Shown in pieces: positions 31,963-40,510 of a DNA stretch of 64,000 bases (position 1 is its first letter; each line of letters begins with the position of its first letter). Origin of the DNA: Bacteroidales bacterium (GTDB taxonomy: Bacteria; Bacteroidota; Bacteroidia; Bacteroidales; P3); assembly GCA_017962445.1 (NCBI GenBank), contig JAGCVI010000004.1, forward strand, positions 1-64,000, in the 5' to 3' direction. The notes under the pieces were generated by a model. It was not told where the DNA came from. It did no database searches and saw only the letters and a list, made by a program, of their open reading frames with translations. Position numbers and translations under genes: made by a program.

Positions 31963-33144
31963 CTAACTGAATAGATCTTTCATCTTGTCGAAGAAACCCC
32001 TCTCCTGTTTCGTGGGGTTGGGCTGGAAATTGGTGTGCTTGTTCAACTCTTCCAGCATCGTCTTCTCTTCTTTGGTCAAACTCTTAGGCACCCACACATT
32101 TATACTCACCAGCATATCGCCTCGCGAATAGCCGTTGACATCGGGCAGGCCTTTGCCTTTCAGCCTGATGACCTTACCCGACGGGGTGCCTTGCTCTATC
32201 TTCACCCTCACCTTGCCATGCAATGTGGGTATCTCGACCGATGCACCCATGGCGGCATCGGCAAATGTGATGAAGGCGTTGTAGAACAGGTTGTTCTCCT
32301 GACGCTCGAAATAGTCATGCGGCAACTCCTCGACCTGTATGATGAGATCGCCCGGCATACCGCCACGCGGAGCCGCATTGCCCTGGCCGCGCATCGACAG
32401 CTGCATGCCGTCGCTAACACCGGCCGGTATGTTGATGGTTATTATCTCTTCCGACTTCACTATGCCGTCGCCGTGGCAGTCTGGACATTTGTCCTTCACT
32501 ATCTTGCCCTGGCCGCCGCAATAGGGGCATGCTGCCTGGGTTTGCATCTGACCGAAGAGCGAACGCCTCGTCTCGGTGACGATACCGGTGCCGTGGCAGT
32601 GCGAGCAGGTCTCAAAATTGTTGTTGCGCGCACCGCTTCCGTTGCACGACTTGCAGGTCACATACTTGTTGACTTTTATCTTCTTCTCTACTCCCTGGTC
32701 TATCTCCTCAAGCGTCAGCTTGACCTTGATTCTCAAATTGGTGCCCTTCATCATGGTGCGACGTCCGCCGCCACCGCGCGGGTCACCGCCGAAACCGCTG
32801 AAGTGGAATCCGCCACTGCTGAAACCACCTCCGCCGCCAAACAAATCGCTGAATATGCTGCCGAACTGCGAGAAGATATCGTCCATGCTCATGCCCTGGC
32901 CACCATAGCCGGCGGCTCCGTCAAGACCTGCATGACCGAACTGGTCGTAACGGGCCTTCTTGTCGGGATTGCTCAGCACATCATAGGCCTCGGCGGCCTC
33001 CTTGAACTTCTCCTCGGCATCCTTGTCTCCAGGATTTCTGTCGGGATGATACTTGAGAGCCAGTTTCCTGTACGCCTTCTTCAGCTCGTCAGCCGACACA
33101 TTCTTGTCAACTCCCAATACCTCGTAATAATCTCTCTTTGCCAT
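31963..33144 (-). CDS. dnaJ: Chaperone DnaJ
   Basis: A 393-residue type I J-protein that delivers clients to DnaK and stimulates its ATPase. In order: J domain (1-70) with HPDRNPG, Gly/Phe-rich linker (about 75-135), zinc domain with four CxxCxGxG motifs ([32 protein letters not shown]), then substrate-binding C-terminal domains. Full length for the family. It follows grpE with a 33-base gap. No hrcA and no dnaK are in the window. Confidence 0.97.
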   Translation of the reverse strand: MAKRDYYEVLGVDKNVSADELKKAYRKLALKYHPDRNPGDKDAEEKFKEAAEAYDVLSNPDKKARYDQFGHAGLDGAAGYGGQGMSMDDIFSQFGSIFSDLFGGGGGFSSGGFHFSGFGGDPRGGGGRRTMMKGTNLRIKVKLTLEEIDQGVEKKIKVNKYVTCKSCNGSGARNNNFETCSHCHGTGIVTETRRSLFGQMQTQAACPYCGGQGKIVKDKCPDCHGDGIVKSEEIITINIPAGVSDGMQLSMRGQGNAAPRGGMPGDLIIQVEELPHDYFERQENNLFYNAFITFADAAMGASVEIPTLHGKVRVKIEQGTPSGKVIRLKGKGLPDVNGYSRGDMLVSINVWVPKSLTKEEKTMLEELNKHTNFQPNPTKQERGFFDKMKDLFS

Positions 33145-33177
33145 ATTGTTTTGCTCTCCTTTGGAAATGTTTTCTTA

Positions 33178-33825
33178 CTAACAACCTACAACTACCTGTG
33201 CGAAACGCAACACTTCGTCGTTCAGGAAATAGCCTTTCTTCACGACATCCATCACCATGCCCTTGGACTCGGGTGTCGGCGACGGTATCTGTGTTATCGC
33301 CTCGTGGTAGTTCTCGTCGAATTTCTCGCCCTTGGCCTCCATAGGCTTCAAACCTTTCTGCTGCAAGGCATTCATCATATTCTTGTGTATCAACTTCATG
33401 CCTTCCTTTGCAGCGTCATCGTCCGACATGTTCGCCAAAGCTCTCTCCATATCGTCAATAACAGGCAGCATAAGCTTTATAACATCCTTGCCGCCATTCA
33501 GTATCAGACCTGCCTTCTCCGCGTTGGTACGCTTGCGGTAGTTCTCGTATTCTGAATACAGACGCATATACTTGTCGTTCATCTCGGCAAGCTTCAGACC
33601 CATCTCCTCAACCTTGCGGTTCATCTCCTCGGCATGGCGCTCAGCACGTTTCTTGCGATTGCGGCGACCGCCATTGTCAGTCTCTGGCTCAGCCGTCTCT
33701 TTTGCCTCTGCCGTCTCGTCAGACTTGGATTCTTCCGAAGCATCAGCCTGATGCTCTGCCTGCTCAATATCTTGCTTTTCTTGCTCTTCTTTCATTTCTT
33801 GCTCTTTCAATTCTTCCTGTTCCAT
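33178..33825 (-). CDS. grpE: Nucleotide exchange factor GrpE
   Basis: A 215-residue protein with a long acidic, Glu/Lys-rich disordered start (about 1-60), a coiled-coil helix (about 60-130) with M-R-L-Y-S-E-Y-E-N-Y-R-K-R-T, and the C-terminal beta domain (Y-H-E-A-I-T-Q-I-P-S-P ... G-Y-F-L-N-D-E-V-L-R-F-A-Q-V-V-V). It releases ADP from DnaK. The gene lies directly upstream of dnaJ and 58 bases below the OstA-like gene. Confidence 0.95.
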   Translation of the reverse strand: MEQEELKEQEMKEEQEKQDIEQAEHQADASEESKSDETAEAKETAEPETDNGGRRNRKKRAERHAEEMNRKVEEMGLKLAEMNDKYMRLYSEYENYRKRTNAEKAGLILNGGKDVIKLMLPVIDDMERALANMSDDDAAKEGMKLIHKNMMNALQQKGLKPMEAKGEKFDENYHEAITQIPSPTPESKGMVMDVVKKGYFLNDEVLRFAQVVVGC

Positions 33826-33883
33826 ATCTTGTTAATATTTTTTCTTTATTTATCATCAACTTTCTTGCCAAAGCGAAAGTCTG

Positions 33884-35446
33884 TCAATTTGTCACTTCCT
33901 GTTGCTGTTCCTGCTCTTCCTCAACAGGCTTTGCTGGGAACACTTCATGCCTATTGTGCGGCCGCTGGGCGTCAAGCCACTTGAAACCCTGCATGGTTCG
34001 TTCGCTTTCGGGCAACTTGTCGGGTGGATACATCTTCATGTCGGGATTACCAAAGGTGGTCACCCTGCTAGGCTTGCGGTCCTTGAAATAGATGCGCATG
34101 TCGGAACCTACGCCGCAGTTCACGCCTATCAGCTCCTTGTTCTTCAAAGAGTCCTCGTCGACAACATAGTACACCATCTGCGCCGAACCCAGTATGTCGG
34201 CATAATTCGGCTCGCCGTCGGTGCAGTACACGTCGGCATTGTGTCCCTTGAGCTGGCTGAACTTTAGCGGGTCTACCTTCTCAATGGCAAAGACATTGTT
34301 CCTTAGCATCACCTTCCTTACACCGCTGCTGTCGAAACGGCACACCACCGTGTCGGCCGTGCATTGGTAGTCTTCATACCACACCACCGGTCCGTGATAC
34401 AGCGTCACCAGTGAGTCGGGAACAGAATAGTACAACGAGTCGCACATACCCTGCGCGTCCTCTCTGTACACCCTCACGTTGAGGTACGCTTTGATGGCAT
34501 CGATATCGCCGTCGCTGTTGTTGTACGCCCACACCGTGTCGGCATGGACAAACACCGAGTCGCCTTTGTCGACATACACCAGCAAGGCCGAGTCGGTGAC
34601 AAACGACACTCGCTTCTTCTGATCTGTCACGCCCATACCGCCTGTGCATGTCACGTCATTGGCCGTGTCCACTATTGTCACATGACCGAAAGCTTCGCCA
34701 TATTCGCTGTTGTCGTTGTAATACAATGTGTCTGATGTGAGCCATGTAGAGCCGTTGGTCAGTCGCGTAGCCTTGTACGAACTCGAAGCATGGCTGTCGG
34801 TGTTGTACGAGCCGCTCTCGCTGTACACTGTCGATGTGTCGCTGTAGATGTATGTCGGCGATACAAACCGTGCCTCACAGCTCCGTGTGTTGTACATCAG
34901 CGTGTCTGTCTCAAGCCGCGAACTTGGGTCCTCCAGCACCACGTTGCCGTAAAGCATCAGGTCACGCGTGTCGGAATGATAGAATCCCATGCGACTGTCG
35001 AGCGTAGCGGTGTCGTGGACGGTGTGGCCCCAGTTGAAGTACGACGCTGTACTCGTCTCTCGGTTATATACCAGCTCGTCTGTAGTCAGCACCGTGCGGC
35101 CGTCTATCAGCATCACCGTGTCGCCCCACACCTCGGCAACTCGTATCGTGCCGTCGTATATGGCTGTCTCGCCATACAGCGTCGTCGTGTCGCTGATGAC
35201 TATTTTCACATTCCTGTGCGCAACAAAAACATTGTTCTTGGTGTCGAACGAGGCTGAGTCGGTGTACAATGTCATTCCCTCATGCTTTGCCTTCACCTTG
35301 TTGTACAGTATCCATACGTCGGAATTGTTCGGGTCTCGTGTACCCATACCCGCATTGTACTGTATTATGCGCTGCGCCGACGCAACAGGCACCACGCCCG
35401 CGCCAATCATTACAAACAATATTATTTTCAGCCAGTTCAATCGCAT
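33884..35446 (-). CDS. OstA-like (LptA-like) periplasmic protein
   Basis: A 520-residue exported protein with a signal peptide (A-S-A-Q near residue 25). Residues about 30-480 consist of repeated short strands (T-L-Y-x-D-S-A-S-F-D; L-Y-G-N-V-x-L-E-D; D-T-L-x-Y-N) typical of the OstA/LptA beta-jellyroll, which shuttles lipopolysaccharide across the periplasm. The C-terminal tail is Glu/Gln-rich. It is longer than LptA of Proteobacteria, as usual in Bacteroidota. It is the first gene of the grpE-dnaJ run. Promoter candidates lie at 35469 and, inside the direct repeat, at 35625. Confidence 0.82.
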   Translation of the reverse strand: MRLNWLKIILFVMIGAGVVPVASAQRIIQYNAGMGTRDPNNSDVWILYNKVKAKHEGMTLYTDSASFDTKNNVFVAHRNVKIVISDTTTLYGETAIYDGTIRVAEVWGDTVMLIDGRTVLTTDELVYNRETSTASYFNWGHTVHDTATLDSRMGFYHSDTRDLMLYGNVVLEDPSSRLETDTLMYNTRSCEARFVSPTYIYSDTSTVYSESGSYNTDSHASSSYKATRLTNGSTWLTSDTLYYNDNSEYGEAFGHVTIVDTANDVTCTGGMGVTDQKKRVSFVTDSALLVYVDKGDSVFVHADTVWAYNNSDGDIDAIKAYLNVRVYREDAQGMCDSLYYSVPDSLVTLYHGPVVWYEDYQCTADTVVCRFDSSGVRKVMLRNNVFAIEKVDPLKFSQLKGHNADVYCTDGEPNYADILGSAQMVYYVVDEDSLKNKELIGVNCGVGSDMRIYFKDRKPSRVTTFGNPDMKMYPPDKLPESERTMQGFKWLDAQRPHNRHEVFPAKPVEEEQEQQQEVTN

Positions 35447-35468
35447 ATATGCATAAGCATAGAATTTG

Positions 35469-35476
35469 CAAATTTA
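35469..35476 (-). promoter_or_regulatory. -7 element near the OstA-like gene
   Basis: TAAATTTG on the minus strand, 22 bases before the start codon. A second -7 element (TATTTTTG, 35625-35632) lies further upstream in repeat copy A. Confidence 0.5.
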
Positions 35477-35667
35477 CGAAAAAAAATCGGATTAATACCA
35501 ACGCCTCACCCCACCCACACAATATCCATTATCTCAAACATTTATAAAATCCTGCGCAACCTGCTGCCACAAGATAATGCAAACAGCATATATGTCATAG
35601 TATCATTTCATTCAAGAGACGATGCAAAAATACAACTTTTCTTGAATAAGACAATAATACATTATGC

Positions 35668-35694
35668 AAAAAAAGGAAAGCCAATCGGCTTTCC
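35668..35694 (-). terminator. Copy A of the gldJ terminator
   Basis: GGAAAGCC and GGCTTTCC pair around GATT on the minus strand, followed by seven T. The same hairpin follows intact gldJ at 37470-37496. Confidence 0.8.
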
Positions 35695-35722
35695 CTTTTT
35701 ATCTTTTAATATTGTTATATTC

Positions 35723-35857
35723 TTATTGTCCGGCACGTGAACCAAGACGGTCCATTGCGCAACGGAAGCCGATCCACGAGGTCGAGCGATCCTGCTCGTA
35801 GAAGCGGCGGGTGCCAGCCTGCATCCAGTAAGCGCGGTCGTTCCAAGAACCTCCCTT
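35723..35857 (-). pseudogene. Truncated duplicate of the gldJ 3' end
   Basis: Encodes only the last 44 residues of GldJ (from K-G-G-S-W-N-D-R to the stop) with near-identical DNA. Immediately upstream the frame reads GTG, GAA and then TAA, so no full gene exists. It marks one edge of the AbiE insertion. Confidence 0.85.
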
Positions 35858-35997
35858 CACTTCTTAATTACGAAACACCTATTCCAATTTTGGATTGAAA
35901 CGAATAGAAATCAAATGCGGCGGATTATCAAATGCGGCGCATTTTTTTTGTATTTGTAATCTGTTATTTCCACTGTATCGGATTTGCAAATACATTT

Positions 35998-36783
35998 TCA
36001 CAGCCTCTCATCAACAAACTCTCTGAAATACAATATCTGTTGGCTTCGCGAAGGATTGAACAGCAAATGTTCTAAATCGCGTTGCTTTTGTTTCAAGTCA
36101 ACCGTCGCCATTTTATCCATTAACGCCTGCTTCAATTCTGCAGGCGTGCCTATTCCACAACGCTGACGCAGGAAGTCGTAATCCGGCGTAACCTGTTGCC
36201 ATAAGAAAATGGTGTCATAGAAATCGCGTCCCTTTGCCCTTGCAAGCAATGCGGAAAGCTTCATTGACAACAACACCTCCTTCGGTGGAACAGTTATTGG
36301 GAACAGGAAACCGCATCGATCAACCAATGTCGACTGGGGCGTATATCGCACACCTTGATCTTGGGCTTCAATTTTCATCAAGAAACGTTCCTCACGATGC
36401 CCCGTCAGATTCATTTCAAAAAGAAGCCCGGGAAAATAGATATTACGACGGAACGCAATCAAACGTTCATTCTCCTTGTCTCGCAACTCTACTTGCAATC
36501 CATTATCTTTCAGATACTCCACCAACATATCCGTCATACGCATAAATTCATCTTGCGTCAAGTCCTTGCAATCGAAATCAAGGTCTTCAGAGAACCTGTC
36601 TATACCATGAACAATTCTCAAATTAGTACCACCTATGAAAACTATCTTGGGAGCATACAACGACTGCGACAAATGTTCCAAAGCAAGCAATTCAACATAT
36701 TCCTTCAAAATATGCTTATGAAATGCCGCCTGCGATGCAATAGAATGCGGATAATATGGCAACAGGGACTGTAAATCAATCAT
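35998..36783 (-). CDS. AbiEii-type nucleotidyltransferase toxin
   Basis: A 261-residue cytoplasmic protein of the AbiEii/DUF1814 family, the toxin of type IV toxin-antitoxin systems. The nucleotidyltransferase core is seen as F-I-G-G-T-N-L-R-I-V followed by R-F-S-E-D-L-D-F-D (about residues 50-75). A later metal-ligand region lies around L-L-S-M-K-L-S-A-L-L. The start overlaps the upstream antitoxin gene by 8 bases, the standard order and coupling. AT-rich compared with its neighbours. These systems block phage by abortive infection or stabilise DNA. Confidence 0.88.
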   Translation of the reverse strand: MIDLQSLLPYYPHSIASQAAFHKHILKEYVELLALEHLSQSLYAPKIVFIGGTNLRIVHGIDRFSEDLDFDCKDLTQDEFMRMTDMLVEYLKDNGLQVELRDKENERLIAFRRNIYFPGLLFEMNLTGHREERFLMKIEAQDQGVRYTPQSTLVDRCGFLFPITVPPKEVLLSMKLSALLARAKGRDFYDTIFLWQQVTPDYDFLRQRCGIGTPAELKQALMDKMATVDLKQKQRDLEHLLFNPSRSQQILYFREFVDERL

Positions 36784-37396
36784 TACAATATATCTTAATT
36801 AGTAATTCAACTCTTTCTTGGAGACATTTTATACCACTCTGTGCAGCGAAAGATATAAGTCTTTCCCTATTCAAAGCTTCTTTCATCCACCATTCATCGA
36901 AACGGAGTTCCAACAATGCATCAGCAGTTTTGTACTGCGGATATAGATACAGCAAGTCGATTATAGCCTTTTCAGGCAGTGCTATTTGATAGAAACCTCC
37001 CGAAAACAATCGCACTTGATTGTAACCGAAATACATCTCTGTCTTCAGTGTCTGGTAACTATATTCACCCAAAGCATTACTGTACATAGTTGTACGGTTG
37101 GTAGTGACACTGGTTATCCGCGATACTACTTCGGGAATTATGCCATAGTGCGACAACGCCGAATGGAGACTAATATATGACGGCTGATAGATTTTGTATG
37201 CAACATATTTTGCAGCATCCGGCTCCGCTAAAATATCGCTGAAAGCATACCAATCCTGCCTCAATTTCGCCAAATAGCCACGCTTCACCCATCGGCTTAA
37301 ATTGGTCCGGTCGAAATCTTCAGACCACGCTCTGAGCTGATAAATGTTGAAACATCCAACCTTGCGCCACTGTTCTTTAAACTGCAAATAGGTCAT
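36776..37396 (-). CDS. AbiEi-type antitoxin, winged-helix protein
   Basis: A 206-residue protein of the AbiEi family. The N-terminal winged helix (about residues 10-60; N-L-S-R-W-V-K-R-G-Y-L-A-K-L-R-Q-D-W-Y) binds DNA to repress its own promoter. The C-terminal domain starts around Y-I-S-L-H-S-A-L-S-H-Y-G-I-I-P-E. It is transcribed from a promoter inside repeat copy B. The pair AbiEi-AbiEii is complete and intact. Confidence 0.87.
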   Translation of the reverse strand: MTYLQFKEQWRKVGCFNIYQLRAWSEDFDRTNLSRWVKRGYLAKLRQDWYAFSDILAEPDAAKYVAYKIYQPSYISLHSALSHYGIIPEVVSRITSVTTNRTTMYSNALGEYSYQTLKTEMYFGYNQVRLFSGGFYQIALPEKAIIDLLYLYPQYKTADALLELRFDEWWMKEALNRERLISFAAQSGIKCLQERVELLIKIYCND

Positions 37397-37419
37397 ATTA
37401 TTTCATTCAAGAGACGATG

Positions 37420-37427
37420 CAAAAATA
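37420..37427 (-). promoter_or_regulatory. -7 element driving the AbiE pair
   Basis: TATTTTTG on the minus strand, 24 bases before the AbiEi start and inside direct repeat copy B. The equivalent element in copy A (35625-35632) faces the OstA-like gene. Confidence 0.65.
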
Positions 37428-37469
37428 CAACTTTTCTTGAATATAACAAAACTATTTCATATAAAATAC

Positions 37470-37496
37470 AAAAAAAGGAAAGCCAATCGGCTTTCC
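37470..37496 (-). terminator. Terminator of gldJ
   Basis: Stem GGAAAGCC/GGCTTTCC with loop GATT, followed by a run of T on the minus strand, about 30 bases after the gldJ stop. Confidence 0.85.
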
Positions 37497-37524
37497 CTTT
37501 TTATCTTTTAATATTGTTATATTC

Positions 37525-39081
37525 TTATTGTCCGGCACGTGAACCAAGACGGTCCATTGCGCAGCGGAAACCGATCCACGAGGTCGAGCGATCCTGCTCG
37601 TAGAAGCGGCGGGTGCCAGCCTGCATCCAGTAAGCGCGGTCGTTCCAAGAACCTCCCTTGACAACACGCACCTTGTTGCTCAACAGTGAAGTGACATTGC
37701 TCTGTCTTGCGACATTACGACGGTACATCATGTTGGTGACGCTGTCGGGATTGTTCATGTAGGATTCATCCTGATCAAGAGAGCCACCCATATCATCCTC
37801 ATCCTGAACAGCAACCCATTCAACGATGCTGCTGTTGTTGTTGTAGTCGTAAATATTGGAGGCATAGTCACCGTCAAGGTAGTTGATGTTGTCTGCCTGA
37901 CGATAGTTGCGGCGGTTCATGTCGTCGTCAACATTCTTGTAGATAATGCTACCGGTGGTATCGTTGATGGCGATCTCCTCGTCGATGTAGGTCGGTGTAC
38001 GGTACACATTACCACGGAACGGGTTCTGGTCTTCGCCACCCACAGGGTTCTGGTCCTTACGATAGACATCCATACACCACTCGCTGACATTGCCGGCCAT
38101 GTTGTACAGACCGTAGTCGTTGGGGAAGTACCACTTGACGGGGCAGGTGTAGTCCCAACCGTCGTTGAGGTTGCCGGCCACGCCCATGGCATCGCCGCGG
38201 GTGCGCTTGAAGTTGGCAAGGAACTGACCATAATATTTCTTGTTGGCGGAACGTACGCTCGAGCCAGCCCACGGATAGGTCTTGTGCTCGACGATACGCT
38301 CGTCGTAGGTGTTGCCAATCATACCCAGAGCAGCAAACTCCCATTCAGCCTCGGTGGGCAGACGGTAGTGCGGCACGAGGATACCATCCTCACGACGCAC
38401 CTGACGGGGCTCGCCACCGGCACTGGGGTCGAGGTTCTCGAGTTCGGTCTTCGACTCGCCACGGTACTGGCCAGCCAGATAGACATCGGTCTGGAAAGCC
38501 GTCTCACCACGAAGGTCTGTGAGGTCGAGGGCTATGATGCCTGCGTCGACAAGGATCTTCTCATTGACGCGGTCGGTACGCCAGATGCAATACTTCGAGG
38601 CCTGCTCCCACGACACGCCGACAACGGGATACTGGTCGTAGATGGGGCTCTGGAAATAATAGTCCACGAAGCCTTCACGCCAAGCCAGCTTGTCACGCCA
38701 TGCGTTGGTGTCGGGATAAATGGCACGCACTCTCTCGGGATACTCCTCGCCATAGGCGCGTTTCATCCAATATACATATTCGCGGTAGGACTGGTTGGTG
38801 ACCTCGGTCTCGTCCATGTAGAACGACGACACCGTGACATTATGTGCCACGTTGTTCCACTGGAAACGCGAGTCGTCCGACACACGACCCATCACAAACG
38901 AACCGCCCTCGATGAACACGAGACCGGGCGCTGTGATTTGTTCATTGTATTCAGAAACTTCGAATCCGCCCCATTCCGGGTCGTTGTAGTTCCAGCCTGT
39001 GGTGGCTGATTTCTGCTTGCTGCATGCTGTGGTCACAAGGGCTGCGACCAACAATACTGAAGCGATTCTGAGTTTTTTCAT
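37525..39081 (-). CDS. gldJ: Gliding/type IX secretion lipoprotein GldJ
   Basis: A 518-residue lipoprotein (lipobox V-T-T-A-C, cysteine near residue 20) with a formylglycine-generating-enzyme-like fold: G-L-V-F-I-E-G-G-S-F-V-M-G early, YPVVGVSWEQASKYCIWR, YRLPTEAEWEFAA, and R-V-V-K-G-G-S-W-N-D-R at the end. The opening T-G-W-N-Y-N-D-P-E-W-G-G-F and a neighbouring porU and porV point to GldJ rather than GldK/PorK. GldJ is needed for stability of the type IX motor component GldK. The start is at M-K-K-L-R, giving the lipoprotein signal. Its 3' end is duplicated at 35723. Confidence 0.87.
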   Translation of the reverse strand: MKKLRIASVLLVAALVTTACSKQKSATTGWNYNDPEWGGFEVSEYNEQITAPGLVFIEGGSFVMGRVSDDSRFQWNNVAHNVTVSSFYMDETEVTNQSYREYVYWMKRAYGEEYPERVRAIYPDTNAWRDKLAWREGFVDYYFQSPIYDQYPVVGVSWEQASKYCIWRTDRVNEKILVDAGIIALDLTDLRGETAFQTDVYLAGQYRGESKTELENLDPSAGGEPRQVRREDGILVPHYRLPTEAEWEFAALGMIGNTYDERIVEHKTYPWAGSSVRSANKKYYGQFLANFKRTRGDAMGVAGNLNDGWDYTCPVKWYFPNDYGLYNMAGNVSEWCMDVYRKDQNPVGGEDQNPFRGNVYRTPTYIDEEIAINDTTGSIIYKNVDDDMNRRNYRQADNINYLDGDYASNIYDYNNNSSIVEWVAVQDEDDMGGSLDQDESYMNNPDSVTNMMYRRNVARQSNVTSLLSNKVRVVKGGSWNDRAYWMQAGTRRFYEQDRSTSWIGFRCAMDRLGSRAGQ

Positions 39082-39210
39082 AATATATATGACTTTTTTA
39101 TTTTTGTTCTTTAACGTCAATTTCGGAAAAAAGTTTCACTTTCGCGTTTTTTTACTGCTCTACCGGCCTTTCAGCCTTTGGCATAAACGCTGTTTTTCAC
39201 ACAAGGAAGA

Positions 39211-40224
39211 TTAGAAGGAAGGACAACGGATTGCTTTGATTCTCTGTTTCTTCTCCGGACACGGCAGTATCACGCCGAGACTCAGCTCGTGCGCACCCGA
39301 CGTGTTGTTCGTAAGCTTCGACACCGTCACGTCGTAGCTGTATCCAATCTTGAAGTAATCCTGCTGGAATCCGACCTGGAAGATGAATGCGTCGGGATTC
39401 CAACGCTCGGCACCGATACCATTGCGGAACCACACGCCCACGAGGAACGGCATCCAGTCAAGATAAAGACCATAGTTGAAATAGTGGAATCCGGCCTGAT
39501 ACTGATAAATGATGTTGGGCGACAGCACCGGGGTGCCAAGACCAAGCGACGAGGTGCGGCGTGCCTCCTCGGCGACATTGAACAAAGCTCCAACATTGGC
39601 GGTGAACTTCATGGGCAGCTTGACAACGCCGTAGAAACCGTTGCTGGGCTGCGTAAGGTGCGATGCCGAAAAACCTGCATACCAGGCAGGACCATACACC
39701 AGGACACCTGCGTCAAAGTCCAAATACCACTTGTTGGTCTCCTCCGGCATCTGTGCCGAAGTCATGCCAGTGAAACCTGTCACCTTGTCAATCATGTCGG
39801 GGAAACGAAGGTCTTCCCAGTTCAGACTGGTGTTGACGATGCCCATCTCCAAACCGGCATTGACCCACACTTCGCGAGCCAACTGGAAACGGAAGGCATA
39901 CATTATCGACAGCGCACTGGTCGAGAGAGCGCCATGGTCACCCTGACGGTCGGTCATCACAATGGCACCAACACCACCATGAAGCTGGTCGAAATACTGG
40001 TCATACGATGCTGACACAGTGGTATATGCACTTACAAGTGCAGGCCACTGGCTGCGATAGTTGAGCGAAAGTCGCGGACACACCTTCGAACCCGCAAAGG
40101 CCGGGTTCAAATACAAAGGATTGGCATAGAATTGCGAAAAAACCACATCCTGTGCTTGAATGCCCTGGTTTGCACATGTCAGCAGAACCATTATCAAGGC
40201 AATTTTTCTTAGTTTCTTCATCAT
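39211..40224 (-). CDS. PorP/SprF family type IX secretion outer-membrane protein
   Basis: A 337-residue barrel-type protein with a signal peptide ending I-Q-A-Q. The family opening is D-V-V-F-S-Q-F-Y-A-N-P-L-Y-L-N-P-A-F-A-G. It continues with repeated amphipathic strands and the F-K-I-G-Y-S-Y-D motif near the end. PorP/SprF proteins work with the secretion machinery or help surface display of particular cargo. It starts at M-M-K-K-L-R, as the longer frame adds no signal. It lies 129 bases upstream of gldJ on the same strand. Several paralogs per genome are usual, so whether this is the core PorP is unclear. Confidence 0.85.
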   Translation of the reverse strand: MMKKLRKIALIMVLLTCANQGIQAQDVVFSQFYANPLYLNPAFAGSKVCPRLSLNYRSQWPALVSAYTTVSASYDQYFDQLHGGVGAIVMTDRQGDHGALSTSALSIMYAFRFQLAREVWVNAGLEMGIVNTSLNWEDLRFPDMIDKVTGFTGMTSAQMPEETNKWYLDFDAGVLVYGPAWYAGFSASHLTQPSNGFYGVVKLPMKFTANVGALFNVAEEARRTSSLGLGTPVLSPNIIYQYQAGFHYFNYGLYLDWMPFLVGVWFRNGIGAERWNPDAFIFQVGFQQDYFKIGYSYDVTVSKLTNNTSGAHELSLGVILPCPEKKQRIKAIRCPSF

Positions 40225-40510
40225 ATAGTCAGTATAAAATGAGCCATAAATAATTGGCAATATTACGAATTTTCTTCCATATAAACGCTTATTTTTATAA
40301 AATATTTTACAAAACACTAATAAACAACATTTTCAATTTCTGATTTTTCAAAAAAACGTGATAAAAAACAACTTACAGAAAGGTTAAAAAAACAAAAATC
40401 GGGCTAATTTTTTCATTCACCCAAACCGTCCGTCTGCACTGCCGCTCCTCATGGCGATTTTTTTTCCGGCAACACAATTTTTTCCCATATTCATTGTTAT
40501 CTATATCCAA

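Larger units (their letters stand above)
35605..35857. repeat. Direct repeat copy A (gldJ 3' end, terminator, promoter)
   Basis: 253 bases that match 37400-37659 in the same orientation. The first 44 bases are identical, then come about 20 divergent bases. The remainder is nearly identical, with two mismatches in the gldJ-derived part (near 35761-35769). It ends in the middle of the gldJ codons for K-G-G-S-W. Confidence 0.9.
37400..37659. repeat. Direct repeat copy B (gldJ 3' end, terminator, promoter)
   Basis: 260 bases matching 35605-35857. It spans the last 45 codons of intact gldJ (including the stop), its terminator and the -7 element that now drives the AbiE genes. Confidence 0.9.

Noticed and set aside
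37525..39081. Calling this protein a sulfatase-modifying (formylglycine-generating) enzyme
   Set aside because: It has the fold and sequence motifs of that superfamily, but the lipoprotein signal, the GldJ-type N-terminus and the PorP/PorU/PorV neighbours point to a structural type IX secretion protein.
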